Shown here: positions 21,701 to 36,300 of the stretch, piece by piece
Layout: each line of letters begins with the position of its first letter
How positions within the stretch are numbered: the first letter of the stretch is position 1
Source of the DNA: Anisakis pegreffii
Taxonomy: Eukaryota; Nematoda; Chromadorea; Rhabditida; Anisakidae
Direction: 5' to 3'
NCBI GenBank assembly: GCA_035041965.1
Contig: JAPYMA010000806.1
Span: 1 to 64,000 of the forward strand
DNA length: 64,000 bases
Made by a program: the position numbers and the translations under genes
The notes under the pieces: model-generated
Told to the model about the DNA's origin: nothing
The model's database searches: none
What the model saw: only the letters and a program-made list of their open reading frames with translations

Positions 21701-24380
21701 CGTTTGCTTGTGTTGTTGTTTTTGATAGAATGAGACGTTGCTCTTCGTTCATTTACTTTGTTCTTGGATGAATAGATGTATTTGTTTTTGGAATCGCTGA
21801 ATTCATTCTGATGTCCATTTCAGGCTCTTGTGAGAAATCGGCAGATCTTTTCACAGCAGTTGATGCGTCAGAATGCAGCGGCTCAATTCAGCAGTGAGCA
21901 ACAACACCAACGGACTTCGTCGTATTCTCCGTATTCGAGTGAGTTGCTCTCACCTGATGAACATATATTTGATGGATGAACACTTTCCTTCACTATGAAT
22001 GAAGATTTTTTTGTGTTCGAATCAAGTGGTTCGTTATATTGGAGTGATAAAAAAAATCGTTTCATTTCTAGATGTTGTTCTTATAGGTTCTAGTAATTTG
22101 ATGAGTGTTGGTGCACAACGTTGGCGTCCGCAGCAACAGCCTGGTAGTGCGGCACGTGTGCAGAACACCTATAGAACCTACCCAACAACATACGAAATGC
22201 CTGATCGGTATGCTATTTTTTGCATCTTCTCAAGTTGTGAACTGAATGTATTATCAGCGAATGTTTATGACTTTTCAATTGAAACTTTATGCAGTTTCAA
22301 ATTTTCACACTTGAACGATAACTGAAGAATAGGATTAATTTTCATTTCGTTTCAGTGTGCCAATCTCACGAAACGTTTACAACGACTATCGGCATCAACG
22401 TGAAGACAGTAGTAGGGTATATCCAACCGCCGTCCCGAGTTAGTACATTCATCTGTTTATGTTTCAGTTTTTATGTTATCATTCTTTGTGCGTTTTTCTT
22501 CGTTTTTTGAACCTATTGTTTTATTGCATATTGTCTAGGCAGTGCTCGTTCTCGGCTTGTACCATTGGATCCTTCACCAAACATTTACTTCTCATCTCAA
22601 CCGACTACTCATTATCGGAGTTACATTATGCCTCGAGTAAGTTTTGAGGAGCTTTCTTCCCGTCTCTATCTGATTTGAAGAGATAATTTTGGTGGTTTTA
22701 TGAATTCCTCCAAAATTTTCTTCAGCGCTTATTACGAATTAATTTCTTTTCTTCATAAAGATCGTTTTCTCCTTAATAACTCCTACCAAATAAAGTGGAT
22801 GATAATAATTGTTGTGGAGTAGTATCTAAGATTGTGGAATGAATAATTATACATCGAGATACTCGTTACTGCTAGCGACAAGATACTGACTGCGAATCGT
22901 TGAAGTGAATGTTCGTTTCAGCCTGTGCGAAGCTTTTCTCAGGACCAGCAGCAGCAACATTCCGCAAGGACATCGGTACGTCGCATTCCGTCGGTGACAC
23001 GTCATCCAGTTTCCGGTCAACGTCAACAGCAACCATCATCGGAAACGGCGGCTGCAGTTGCGAGTATAGCGTCGTCGTTGGGTGATGATTCGAAGTCATC
23101 ACAAGATGCTCAAGACGAAGATGCGGTGCAGAATGAACTGAGTGCAGATTTTGGTACTGTTAATGGTATGTAGCGAACACATCGATTCACTGTTTCTAGG
23201 TTGATCGTTTTTTTGTACTGATGATGTGTGTATGAAGCGGAAAGCTTTTTTGACAATAACGATCTGGTGAGAAGTTTTGGTTCAGAACTGAGGTGAATAA
23301 TTAAATTCAGTTGATAGCAGAATGGATCAATTTGAGGTTTGCTCGAAAAAGAGCTCATTGTCAATATTCGCACGAATGAATGTGCCTTCAAATTTTTTCT
23401 TTTTGTTTTTTCAAATGGAAACTTTCATCAGTTAGATCGCTTCCGAATAGTTCTAGAAATTGAATTGGAAAATATTAATGTGAACATTTCGACGACTAAT
23501 TTAAAAGGGATTAGTTGTTGAGGATTTGATATTTTAGTTGTACCATCTGTGAGCGTTTTTCATCAACCACCAAAACAAATCGATCATTCATCACGTCGAA
23601 AAGTTTCTGTCGAATGTGCACCTGGACCATCTTCGTCTGTATCAGTCCCATCACAGCGTGTTAATATCGCGTCAGTTCATCGTCGTTTCCCGACTGCTTA
23701 TCATCCGAACACTTCATCATTTATCGGTCAACAAAGGACAGCCGAACGGTGAGTAATTTGCATACGTATGACTTTGAATTTCCCTTCTTGTCAGTCTCTT
23801 TTATTCACTGTCGTACGTATTCGTTCGTTTAGTTTTCCTCATCTGTCATTGAAAATATAAATCATAATGCTTTCTTGATGTGATCTTAATTTTCAGTTCC
23901 GATTATACGCAATATGATACGAACAACGAACAGCAAACAATGAGCACTAATCCGTCATCATTTGGTGCTTCGTCAAAGCCGAAAATATTGCCGTCAGTAG
24001 TTGCGAGAAGTGATGCGAGTGTGAGTCGAGTGGTGAGAACTGAACAAGACGTGCAGCCACTCGCAAAACAACAGCGAACTGCTGGCGGTGAGGATGGTTT
24101 GTCATTACTGGCCGACACTGCAACTGCATCGCAAGGTACAGTCGTTCAGTCGATCGTTGTACAACGTCCAGTGCAAACTGCACAAAGCTTTGCTGAGACA
24201 GATGAGCGAGCTCTCGTTCGTCAGTCTTCATCACCGACCTCGATGGATGATGAGGATGCATTTGATCTTCCAAAAACCATTCGATCACAGAAATTGCTAA
24301 CACGAGAATTACCGGCAGATCCCGTGGCAGCAGCATCACAATTGATCAATTATGGATTCGAATTGGAGGATTCAGATTAA
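15471..24380 (+). CDS. KANSL2: KANSL2/INO80D-family zinc-knuckle protein
   Basis: I place 23 exons in consistent phase, about 1263 residues. KANSL2 is a subunit of the NSL complex of the histone acetyltransferase MOF/KAT8, and INO80D is its INO80-complex relative. A C3H knuckle spans residues 60-92 (CSKCQYVSRRIGIAC to CEKH). An acidic segment and a charged helix (ELLLGRLATLENRLAAIKEY) follow, then KEKRLMRLLRASKRYDHWL, which resembles the KANSL2 middle region. A full C3H-C3H pair covers about residues 338-428 (CSFVYE, CTNRAIPYLNYCIGH, FAACLECG, HYCFEH). From about residue 430 the protein is a long, disordered Ser/Gln/Thr/Arg-rich tail ending in the acidic FELEDSD. KANSL2 fits the central region better than INO80D, but the length is nearer INO80D. 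The first half-knuckle known from vertebrate relatives is missing upstream. Confidence 0.85.
18387..18591 (+). repeat. 205-bp direct repeat, copy 1 (intron 8 of KANSL2-like gene)
   Basis: This copy starts atgtgcactcacgcaaac and ends gttttggagatt. It is the same length as the copy at 19006-19210, with about seven mismatches. It lies in the intron just before exon 9. Confidence 0.95.
19006..19210 (+). repeat. 205-bp direct repeat, copy 2 (intron 9 of KANSL2-like gene)
   Basis: Second copy of the repeat at 18387-18591, in the same orientation, lying just after exon 9. The two copies bracket the exon that carries the last zinc-knuckle ligands. Sequence outside the 205-bp unit does not match. Confidence 0.95.
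19478..24380 (+). other. KANSL2: KANSL2-like gene, exons 10-23 (Ser/Gln-rich tail)
   Basis: Exons: 19478-19656, 19770-19875, 19993-20185, 20349-20495, 20896-20975, 21064-21244, 21375-21636, 21824-21938, 22087-22207, 22356-22438, 22539-22636, 22922-23165, 23538-23748, 23897-24380. Each junction keeps one open frame and ends in the stop at 24378-24380. The peptide is low complexity (Ser, Thr, Gln, Pro, Arg) with acidic clusters such as FVLIDDEDENE. No folded domain is recognised. The C-terminal segment LPADPVAAASQLINYGFELE may be a short helical binding motif. Confidence 0.78.
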
Positions 24381-27300
24381 TTTAGATTGCCAATTTCAAA
24401 TTATATATTTTTTTGATTATAAATGTACGTATTTCGTGGAACACAAGTATTCACAAGTGGCTGTGTGTTTGTTAGTAGTGTTACATTGTTGATGGGTGAT
24501 TTGACGTTGAATGTCTAACGTAACTTTTGAGTGTATTCAGCGAATAAGAGATTGTTGAGGAGTTGCTTGTGGTGTCGTCGTTGTTTTTTAACTGTTTTTT
24601 TCGAGATGCGAATTGGCGTCTTTTTCAAATGAGTATCTTGCTTGTTATATATCTGATGCCGGTTTTGTTTAAGATTTGATTTGATGCAAAGAATTGTGGT
24701 TTTATTTTGACAAACTTTAGTATGGATTGTTATAGTTTGTTATTATTGCGAGCGTTGCGTAAAACCAGAAATTAGCTTAAAACAAATGATGCACTCAACT
24801 AATCGTTCAAAAGATGGATCGGATATCGATTGTGAATTGGTTGATTGATAGTGCATTTTCGATTTGATTGTTTAGTAGTTTTGTTGCTGTTAATCAATCA
24901 CCAACTATACTGATCAATATTGTTGAGTCTTAACTTGACCACGAATGTTTTTCGAAAAATTTCTGATGCCATTCAATTGGTTTTTCACTCACATCGTGTA
25001 TAGATTACAAAAAACTGCATTGAGCGTATTATCCTAGGCTTTTACCATTGTTGTGCATGTTCTGTCACCAATAATGATCGTTTTGTTGGAGTAGATGTCT
25101 TCTTTTTCCATCCAACGCTTCGGTCACTGTTTGTTTTTGTTCTCTGATTTTATCATATAAACTTTAATTAAATCATCAGATGAACAAACGGCTCGACTTT
25201 CAAATGGCATGTTATTTATCTTCGCAATGCGCGCTTTCCTGACGCGAATCCGAAGGGTTTGAATGGTGAGCTGCAGTTACTTTTGGGATTCCTATTATCG
25301 TTCTAATAAGAAGTGAAGTGCCGAAGTGAAGAGTTTAAAACAACTGAAATAAAATTCATTATTGAAGAACACAATCAAATTGAACATAGAGACGAAGAGC
25401 AACATACAGCAAAAAGTTGACATTATACGGGTTTAATAGTGCGTTTTGTATTGCGATAGAAAAGATGAAGCTCGAGTATAGAACGCAACTGGATGGATGG
25501 ATGGATGGATTGACGACGTCTGTTCGAGCCAAATAGATAGGGCATCGAACACACGGATCAATCACTGAATCAGTCAGTCAAGTACAGAAATTAAATGTTG
25601 TCATTATTATTATTAGAGGAACAACTGTTTAAAGTACAATCCGAATGAAGTATTGTTTGATGAAAATGAGGAACATACAACAAAATATAGCAATAACAAT
25701 GAAGAAAGAAACGATAAATGCGCTGAAGGTGGCAGTGACAATGAAATAATTTGATGCAAAATACGTACACAAAATATTGATAAAGTATATGAAATAGTTT
25801 TGCTGCCAACGAGGAATCGTTATTACGCTTAAAGCAATCAGAAATGGTGATGTTCATGAGGAGGGACATGTTCACTTAACACTTTTCAGTTAGTTTTCAA
25901 TTGAATGACACAAAAGAAGTTCCATAAGCGTATTGGCATAATATCGGCGGGTTTTGCTCCATCGAAGGACTATTTTCTAATTTGAAAATTCTTCAGTTAT
26001 TCTCAGACAGTGCGATAGCTTCGCGTAAAAATTAAGAATCATCGTAATAACAAAAATTCTCCAGCATTTTTGACTTCAATGCGATAATGATTATAAGCAT
26101 AGAGAAATAAGAAAAGTCGCTTGAAAATACTTTTGAAGGTGATCAAAAGCGATTGACTTATCTGATGACAACAACACCAATAAGAGCGATAACGATGACA
26201 GTATTTAAAAAACAAACAATTGGCATCTATGAAACGAAATAAATCACTTCAAATCATAACCTCCTAACAATCCATCTCACTCACACAATAAACATTTCAT
26301 GTACAATCATTATAAATTTTGTAATAAAGCACAGACAATAGCAGTGATCACAACGACAAATCAATAACAATGGGAAGATAACATCAATCAGTGGCAATCA
26401 AAACAATAAGCGCAGCGATAACACTAACGAAAACGATCATAATGAGCAGAAAATATTTTCAGTACAATGGACGAATAGTAGTGAGAAGCAGCATCAGAGC
26501 ACCGAAATGTGACAATGTTGTTGCGTACCTTGAGGTACGGATCGAAAAAAAGCATTCGGAAATGATACAATGAGAATTATGGTCAGCTAAATGACTCGTG
26601 GATATGCCCGTAATTGACAGCAACTGTTCTGTCAACATTACGATAGGTCACCAGATTTCCTGTAACGTTCATCAATTTAGAAACGAATACGATTGTGCTA
26701 AAAGTTGAGTATGAGACTCATTAAACTTTATCGAATTCAGTAGGAATGTTGCTCAATAGAGTTCATTTTCGAATTAGGTACAGGTGATTCGTGCGGAGGG
26801 TAAGGCTCGTACGAATCTGGTAACCATGCTATCATCAAAGCAATGAATTTGAACAAACACTTGATGAATTCACAAATAAACGCTATTCATTCAGTAATAC
26901 GAGGGCAGTTTGCTTGCTTCAGAACGGCAGCAACTTTCAACAAATTGACAGGTGATTGTGAACAAAGGACAGATGAGACACGCTGAAAATACGAACTGAT
27001 CCGCTGAAGAACAAAATGTGATTGATTCGAAGTTACAGTTCAGTTTTAATTCGGTTAAAATTTGACACAAATTCATGGCATATTCTCTGAGAAGTTAATT
27101 CGAAAATTCGTTTCAAAATGCTTTAACTGCGTTGAGAATCAATCACTGAAAAAAAAACAACGGAAATAGTGATATTACATCTGAAATACCAACTGCAAAA
27201 ACACCGAGTAAACCGTTTATAACAACAACAATAACCATTATTGCCGTGAAATTTTCAGACAAAATTCTGAGGATATTCAAAGCTCTATTGATTCAGTGTA

Positions 27301-28528
27301 TTTCAAACAATACTTTTCTTTATGCTGATTGTAAGAAACCTGAGATTTTTGCATATTATTTTTTTGCATAACAATTAAATTATTTTTTCTGGTCAATGAC
27401 AACTTTGATATTGTTTGCAAAATGCACCATAGCAACGCGAATTTTCATGGGCACATTTCGGGATGTTATGAATCATGGAAGGCCGAAATGCGATACTTTT
27501 TTTTGAGTGGACAGATGACGACGACGTTTATAAAGCGATCGTTTGCTGACACACTCATGAGATTGCTTCGAAACATCTCAACTGAATCGATACCTAACAT
27601 AATTAATTATTATGCGCTAAATAACTCGAAATCGAAAAAAAAGATGAACGTAGAATGAAAGAGCAATCGAAAAAGAAGATATGAAATATCAATGCATATC
27701 GCGCGTATCGTTGACAATTCGTTCAAATACCTCGCATCAGCTAGAAAATAAATGTACTACACAAGATCTTGTATCATTCAACAAAATGTTTCATTTAAAA
27801 AATCATAACTTATTTCGATTGTATACACCAACATTACAATAATAATAATTATCATTTATTTTTACATAAAACTGAACAGAAACCAATTGGGCAGCAATTG
27901 AGCGAACGAAATTTTCGAATATAAACTTTGATTGGAAATTTAAATGAAATGCAAACAAGACTACAGTAACGCTGCAATTTTTTTCGTTTTTAGAGCATTT
28001 TTCAGTTCAGCTACGAAGCACCGATCATTTTGCAAAAAAAAACAGGATAAGAGTCCCAAAAAATGTCACAGGTACCAATTTCATGGGCCATTGTTTCGGC
28101 ACAAGAAAACAAAAACAAAATACGATGTCAGATCAACAAATGAATTCTGTCCGGTACCAATAATTAAAAACCTATCAGCGATAAGCTCTGTGCAAATTAT
28201 TTTCAAGAATAGCTACGAAAAGTCGATTTCGCATCGAAAACCCATTTGGTGCAGTCATTTTCGATTAAAATGAACGAAACAGACGTTGATCACTGCACGC
28301 TGAAAGAGGAAACGTAAAACTGAGCGCTACTGCAACAAGTCTGTTTGAAGATGGTCGATAAATTACAATCAAACTTCCATATTTCTGAGTTATTGGCTGA
28401 TTGACATATTAGTGGATGGTGGACTGAGGCAATCGGCTGAATGATGTGTTTGGCGATTATCACGCCTCAATCGTACAATCAGCCGTTCGTTCAAACGATT
28501 AATGAATTTGGTTTGATTCGTTTGCCTA
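24381..28528. other. 4.1-kb intergenic region between convergent genes
   Basis: This holds the 3' ends of the KANSL2-like gene (+) and gon-1 (-). A GGAT simple repeat lies at 25491-25511. Single-exon open frames at 27422-27658 and 27944-28273 (+) have no recognisable domain and look like chance frames. A tttatt near 27855 could be the minus-strand polyadenylation signal of gon-1. Confidence 0.5.
25491..25511. repeat. (GGAT)n microsatellite
   Basis: Five consecutive ggat units in intergenic DNA. Confidence 0.95.
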
Positions 28529-30360
28529 TTATCCAACACCAATACTTGGTTTTTGTTTTTGATCAACCTCGATCACAAGACCTTTGTACTTATCTGGACT
28601 GCACTGGCCACAGTAGCCACCGCATTGGCCAAATATTCGTGCATTGTTCTGCAATAAAATGTTCTGACCATAGTTTCTAGTCAATGCTCGATGAAATTTC
28701 TAAACTCGGACATTCTAAACTCAAGAAATTAGACACATTTGCAGAGAGCACACCAAACCCTCAGAATATAGGTCGTTTTTCGCTCCTATTTCTGTTTGTT
28801 TGTCATTATATTACTGAACTGTCAGGCTAGTATGTTAAATAAAAACAGCTTACGTCATATCGTTCGATATTAGACCAGGCTCGATGTCCCTGATCGACCC
28901 ATCTGAGGTCATCCACCACTCGGAGACCCGTCCCTCTCAGATCTACTTGGAATAGACCCTGAAGTCCATATGTTATTTTTCAAAATGTATATAAGAACAA
29001 CCTCCATACTACAGTAAAGCAAAACGTTGAAGCGCATTAACACTTTTATTTATAATTCCAGCGAAAAGTGGATATGACTGCGAGCTGCTTAATATTTTTA
29101 AAGGAGCATGTGAGATTTCGATCAATCCAAATGTTTAATATGCGGATTGATTCCAGCGCCATGACTGAATTCAAAATAAAATCAGCCTATATTCGTTTCA
29201 GCAACTCCTCAAACGTAAAACCAGAATGAAAGAAGATGTTTGCATCAATCACAGAACCTGTGGACACTGAACAGCGCTGTAACAATCGCCAGCTGTGCCA
29301 TACGGCACTTCAATTCCGGACGGTGTTTCTGCGAAAGTGTGATCACCAACTGAAATTAATGCACATTTTGTCGACTAATCTCCTCAAAAACTGCATAAAT
29401 GCTCCAATCGAATTGTAATATTCATAAAAGCTTCCCCCATCTTCCATTTTGAAGCATCGCTACTCAACAGTCCGCATGCATATTTGGCAAACTCAATTGA
29501 GCATTGTTCACGTAATCAATGAAATCTTTCACAATAATGTGTTCATTTCTATGTAATGGATTTTGTTCAATTTATTAATGTATTTTCTATCGGAAACAGT
29601 TGATCTGCAACAGAAGTTTGCTTGTTGATTACAACAACAGTGAGCGATGAGTTGACAGTGGATAGAAGAAAGCACATTCATATGAACAATGAGGATTCGA
29701 GATGAAATGAGTGATGAAGAATATACCATTAATTTTCATGTTATGCAAATCGACGCGTACTTTCGAGAATCTCGACAGGCCGGCCATGGCACTGCCATCG
29801 TCTGTGCATAGACACGAATCGTTTCGTCGTCCGTTGTGAGGACATGTGAACGGATAAAGCAGTCTGAAAATGTTCTGTGGTTATGATCATTCTAGACGAA
29901 TTCGGTTCTTATTGCACTCAAATGAACTTGCGATACGAATAACTGTATTGAATGGACACTTCTCAGTTTTTGTGGCGAATCATTTCAAAACATTTCAGAC
30001 GGATAACACACAAATAAGCATCTGAATCTTGAATTGAGGATAGCTGAATGGATGAAAGAACTGAGAACTGATGAACACGGACAGCATTATGATGGGACCG
30101 CAAATATTAATGAAAAACAGTGGAAGGGATCCGATATATTGAGTGTTGAACAAGAGAGACAAGGATTTCCAACCGTTTCCCATAGATTTCAGCGAAATTT
30201 GTTTCACTGTTCACATTGATGTATGTCTTCGGGAGTGTCTCTTCCATTTGATGACAGTAAACATTAATACGAAATCCTGCTACCAAAACCGTGTAATTAC
30301 CATCAACGTTATTCACGTTGTTATTATAAGCTTTCAGTTCGGCACAATCGCCCGGGAGGC
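28529..30360 (-). other. gon-1: gon-1 exons 37-41: GON domain
   Basis: Exons: 30360-30174, 29863-29727, 29349-29258, 28958-28854, 28648-28529 (stop TAA at 28531-28529). Visible GON-domain motifs in order: [95 protein letters not shown], then [19 protein letters not shown]. This matches the C. elegans GON-1 C-terminus segment by segment. The domain defines the ADAMTS9/ADAMTS20/GON-1 subfamily. Confidence 0.95.
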
Positions 30361-33300
30361 CTGAATAGCAAAGTTAAAGAAATTTTTTTTTACTATTCAA
30401 AGAGGAATCATAGAAGGGAAGATGACCCCGATAAGGTCATTACTGTTTGCAGTTTCAGCACAACCACCGTTATGGATGAACGCGCCAGCAGCGTAAGAGA
30501 AAACTTACAATTGCGTAAGAAACAACTTTCAGTTCGTTTCGGACGGCCGGAATTTGCCTCACAAAGTTCTTTGTTAACACGTCGCCCTTCCCTGTCCAGA
30601 CAACGTACTCGACGTCTGCGTAAGCCATCACCGCAAGACGATGAACACTTCAAATGATAGCACTTTAATTCCTCACCGAAAACATCTTCGAAAGCATTCA
30701 ACCCACACTGCCATTCAATCTTTCCACAAAATGTAATTACAATTTGCAATAGTAAAGAAATCATTCCTGAAAAGTGCAAAATAAAAACTCACCGTTGTCC
30801 ACGGTCCAACAGACCATCTGTATTTGGCATCACAAGGATTCATAACGCACTGCTGAGTAAGTGCCGGCCTGACCAGTCCAATGCACATCCTCGATTGTAC
30901 GGTCGGTTCAGTTCCGGTCGATGACTGATTCGTTTTGCGATTCGGACCTCTAACACGACATTCGATACGTCGAAACAGTGTTCCTGTACCGCAAGTTTTA
31001 GAGCACTGCAATGATAAACAAAATATTACAAATATAATGATAAAATTGCCGAAAGATATTCTGCAGACAATCAAAGCTCTACATCAATTTATACCAATCA
31101 CACCAATACTCACCAAATAACGAAATGTATTATTGGAATAAGTGGATTGTTTACGTGCAAAAGCATACCGTACTCCACGGTCCAGGAACCCAGTGATACG
31201 GACACTGAGTGGTGGGACATGGCCGTGTGGTTTCGGGTGCCGACGAATTCGAGCACATTCTAGGCGCTGCACGTTTACCCAAATTATTGACACAGTACAC
31301 TCGTCGATATTGTTCTGATTTTTTGCAAGGGTCAATGCACTGAAACAGCACAAATATTGTAGATGATCGAGTGATTTGACCAATCGTCAAGGGCACTACC
31401 AAGAAATATGAATTAGAAAAAATTGTTCAATGAGAGCAGAGCGTATTTGAGTGCGGAAATCACTAGCCTTTGACCATGGCGTAGTGCTCCAGTGATATGC
31501 CGGACACATCGGCATCAGACATGTCGAAGATTCGAGTGGCTTCGTAACTTGGGCGCAATCTTGATCTGGTAATCTCGTTCGACGACCTTTTTGACAGGTT
31601 ACTATTCGAGTTCGTATTCCTCTTCCACATGTTACTGAGCACTAAAGAGCGCAATAAATTTTCATCAAAATGCTTTCGGAATCGCTTCCTGCCTGCGTTC
31701 CCAACAACTCAACAACGCCCAATAAGTTTCATACAACTCCAGACATGTTCGCTGTATTATTTTACGTTGAAATGACAGATGTATTGTTGATATCACGGAA
31801 GTGGACACGTTTAACACTGCTGATTATTGTCACGTGATAACCACTTATGAATTATATTTCTCATTGGACTTTGTAGTTCCAAGCTGATTGTTTTGGCAAT
31901 CAATGTGAGATCGACTATATCCATAACGAACAGAGAACAATTCGCATGAATGTCACAGTAATAAGAATGAGACCTTGTTCGGATACCTTTCGAAGGCAAT
32001 GCTCGAAACAGTGAACACAACAGCTGTACAATAAGAAAAGCGCTTTAAGGGCGGAACAAGCGATTACTCATTCGATTCGGGGAGATTTTAATGAATCGCT
32101 TGAAAAGAAGTGCACGTGTACAGCAGACAAGGAGATGTTGGGTAAAAATTTAGAATGGGAATTGAGTTGTGAGTTTTAATAGAAGAGATGTTGGTTTGAT
32201 GAGAGTGTCAATGAAGAAAATGTGATAAGAAGAACCAAATGCACACACCATTGACCATTTAGCGGTTTTCCATCGAGGGCAATGTGCCATACGACAACGA
32301 TGCGAATCAATTGGTCGTTTTGTGGAATCACAGAGATTCGGTGATACCGATTTTAGTTCTGAATTGACGCACGTTACAATACGTTTACGAACACCACGAC
32401 CGCATGTTTTCGAACACTGAAAAGCATTTTACAAAAGCGTTCGTTCCTTTTACAGACACTCACTAAGCATTACGCTTCTTCATCACTTTACTTGCTTCAT
32501 TCCAAATTAATCGTTTTTTAGCGAGCTCTGCGACAGAAAAGCAGTCACGTGAGGTATACAGAATCAGTGGAGAAGAAAACTGATCATTTGTGGTATTTTT
32601 TAGCTCGAGAAAACATCGATCGACGACTTGAAGGGAATCTCGTAGAAGTTTTTGTCTTTAAAATCACAGAATCAAATGAGGCATTCAGAAAGCTTCATTG
32701 ATTGCATGCATTCTATGGCAAGACGTACCCACTACTGCTATAAGAGAACGAGAGTCGAACGGTTGAATTGCTGATTAGTTTAAATGTCATGCATGCAATG
32801 ATGTGCTCAGCGAGTGTGTGCATGCGTTTTAACTGTATAAAGAAAGCAATTGCATTCGGCGCTTGTTTGCAATCTTTCGAAATTCCAACCGAACACAACG
32901 AAATAAATCGTGCCCAAAAGCAATGCTTAATCTTTGTTGTGCTCTTCAAATGGAACTGATTCAGTGCACAGCCGAATAGAACAAATACTGTCTTGATACA
33001 AACCAACTGATCGCTGCTGCTCATCCGATATTAATGGATATATTGAATTTGGTCTCCCGGTCAGTAACCACGAAAATACAATAAACGAATATACTAAATC
33101 TATTAGCCTTTTGATAGATACACGAAGAAAAACACGAATGACACATCAAATATGAAACTGTCATAGATTTATATATAACCACAGACACAAGCTTTGGTTA
33201 TGTTCGTGATAACGAATTGTAATAATAATGATGATTCGACGACATCGCCAGTGTCTAAAATATATCACACCAACACAATTGCATCATGCTGCACAGAGAG

Positions 33301-36300
33301 AGGATGCATGGAAAATGCGTCTGATAGCATGCATTGCTCATGGACAGTATTTATGCACACATGGATAGACGGATGAATAGTTAGAGGTAGTAGAGTGGTG
33401 ACGTTGTCATATAACTTAGGTGGTTGCTCTGCAAAATATGGCATCATTTAGTGTTGCTTCGATGATTATCATTCTGATCGCTAATTATGTTTCTGTTTCG
33501 TATTCGAACGAAAGCCTCATAAATGAGATTTATTTTATTTTATGCAAGTTTTACCGAAATTAAGTAAATCATCATCAATAACAATGGTCAGTAGCAATAA
33601 GTTACACACTGTGCGATCGAAATCTTCACATATGGTAATTATAATAACAATAATGATACAAAGTGAAATGAAAAAGAAAGCAGTTGAATGTGTTTGGGTG
33701 TGTGCATGATGTGCAAAATGAATCATTTGCCTGGAAATGTGCTTGAGAAAGCATTAAATTAATGAATAAGAACAGCAATAACGAAATGTATTATTAGATA
33801 GCTGAACTGACACTAGTGAATATAAAATCTGATCAATGCGATTTCCATTCACATTTTTCAAACTTTTGGTTACGGTACTTCGTAATTATGAGTGACTCGA
33901 CAATATGTCCTTCTGCCAAATTTTAGTGCAATCCCTTAAGTGGAGAGGACTGATTTTCGAAAACAGATTCCTACGTTATACTTCTGAATCCAAAACGGTG
34001 TGTTTTTCATTTTCCGTTTATGAATAACACACGATGCTCGCCACTCATTGTGCGACACATCATCACATAATGATGGTCGGTTCAGTTTTAGTCAGATCTT
34101 ATATTCGCGCCGTTCTATATCGCAACATGCTGTGTGGTTTTTGATTTAATTTCAAAGAATTATTTGGAAACGCCATTGTTCTTCTCACATCAATTCACTG
34201 ATTGCAATTCTGCACCAAAAATCGCGTCGTTCGCCTCCGAGCTCAGAAAAATCAAACCCACTGCGGGCGGCTTCTTCATCAAAATGAATTAACATGTAAC
34301 ATTGCGATGTACAACGATATTTTTTGATAACAATGACAATAACAATAATAATAACAACAACAATAACAAAACAATTGCTTACGCCTAAACAGTAAATGGC
34401 AGTTTTACATGCAACATCGCATTAGCAGTTTAAACCTAGACATGACGATTACTGTGCACTGAAAGTAATCTGAGATGAGCATCACAGAACCGTTCGAATC
34501 TTTGCATTGAAGAGCTTTGCATGAAGTGCTTAAAGCAACAAACAGATGAGTGTTTCATCGTTTGAGAAGGGTGTTGTGAAACACGATTGTTGAAAGGGAA
34601 AGAAGGAAGATAACATTGACAGTGACGGTGATGATAATAACAACACAAGGATTAGTGATATCCAAAAGAATAATGGTGCATAATGATGGGCAGTGAACGG
34701 ATGGATATTCAGTCAGAACGAATAACACCAACAACGACAACAACAAACAAACCAAAAACAACAACGGAACAGCAATAAAAAAATGAACGCAAAAAAGCTC
34801 ATCCTCTTATATCGTTAGAATGCTGTATAACAATGAAAACAAAAACAATTCATTTGCCTAAAACGTCTCGTCTCGTCTCCATGAAAGATGAATAAAGCAA
34901 CAAAAAAAGCAACAAACTAATGGCATCCAAATGTCGAAATGATTCAATGAAAGTCTCCTTTCAGCAGTAATTCTACGGTGAGTTTCGTTGATTTCGTTCG
35001 TTCGGTACAAGAAGGAAGAAACGACAGGGTTCGAAGTAATCACACGAAACGCACAGCTAGAATCACTTTTCACTGAATCTTCGTTTGGGTTGATGCGCTT
35101 GAATATTGGACAGAAATAACGACAAAAAAAAGCGATTTTCGACAGAGCAGCGATAACCGGAGAACGTATACGGAGCACATGAAACAGAGCCATATCAAAA
35201 TGAAGCATGCATGAGAGCACGTGAATATGAAACGATTACTGCTTTAGGGTGGCAATTGCTGGTGATACGCACATGATGCATTTGGTCAAATGCACTTTCG
35301 ATGGACATTGCAGCAGGGGACGATGGATGATTGATGCAGACGAAACATTACAATATTAATCGAGCGTACAGACTTAGTTCAGGTTTTTGGGTAAGATATC
35401 CTCACAGTTATGTGTGCAATTCCATTTGATCCCACTGACGGTAGCAGTTAGAAGCGGTATCGGATTGCTCAGGTGTAAGTACACCTGGACAAATAATGCT
35501 ATCAGATCAAAGTTACGTCTTGAACTCGAGAAAACACTCGGAGCATACAATATGTCAGTTGATCAACATCGCTCGAAAAACCTCAGTAGTACGATAACTT
35601 CCAAAATAACATTAGGAATAATTGTCGCAGCTTTTTTTGAATATCTTGCGCATGCAATGACTTTAAAAGAATTGCCATGATTTCGAATTGATTGGTGACA
35701 TGATTCAGTGCGGATATTGTGTAGGATGATCGTGATGAGGAATTAATTAAGCGTGTATGCGATTATGTTGCCTGTGTGGAAAAGGTGCGTAAGGACGCCA
35801 GCGCTGCATAGAACGTAATCTGTGCCGTGAATTGTTATTATTGAACCGACGACGAGTGTGATTATTGTTGCGAAATAAACGAGGACGAAATCGCTTAAAA
35901 TGTATCAGCTGATTGCGACGTACCGGTGTCCACTTAGATGTTTGCCACTTGTAATTATTATCACTGACAAGGATATCATTAGAGTTGATGATATTGTTAT
36001 TGATATTATTGGCTAGTTGTGGTAATGTCGGCATGAAACGACACTTCTCAACGGCACATTGACGTGCCACCGTCGGCTTCTCAATAGACGAGCACTGCGA
36101 ATCAGCAACGCGTTCACGTGTTTTCTGATCCTCACACCATACACTACGCCTCTGTATGCCACCACCACACGTCACTGGACACTAGAAGTACACTCAACCA
36201 TTGTTCACTGATGCTCATTGATAAATATTCATTTAAATTCCAATCCAACGGGTCAGTAATATCGATCAAGATGTAAAAGTGATCTTGTGAACATATATGG

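Noticed and set aside
27944..28273. 109-codon plus-strand open frame between the convergent genes
   Set aside because: Lys/Phe/Ser-rich, no recognisable domain, no splice support, and within the likely 3' region of gon-1.
31169..31339. TSR opening CIDPCKKS read as a broken repeat
   Set aside because: As I recall, C. elegans GON-1 has a similarly atypical repeat at this place, so it is probably a conserved variant rather than damage.
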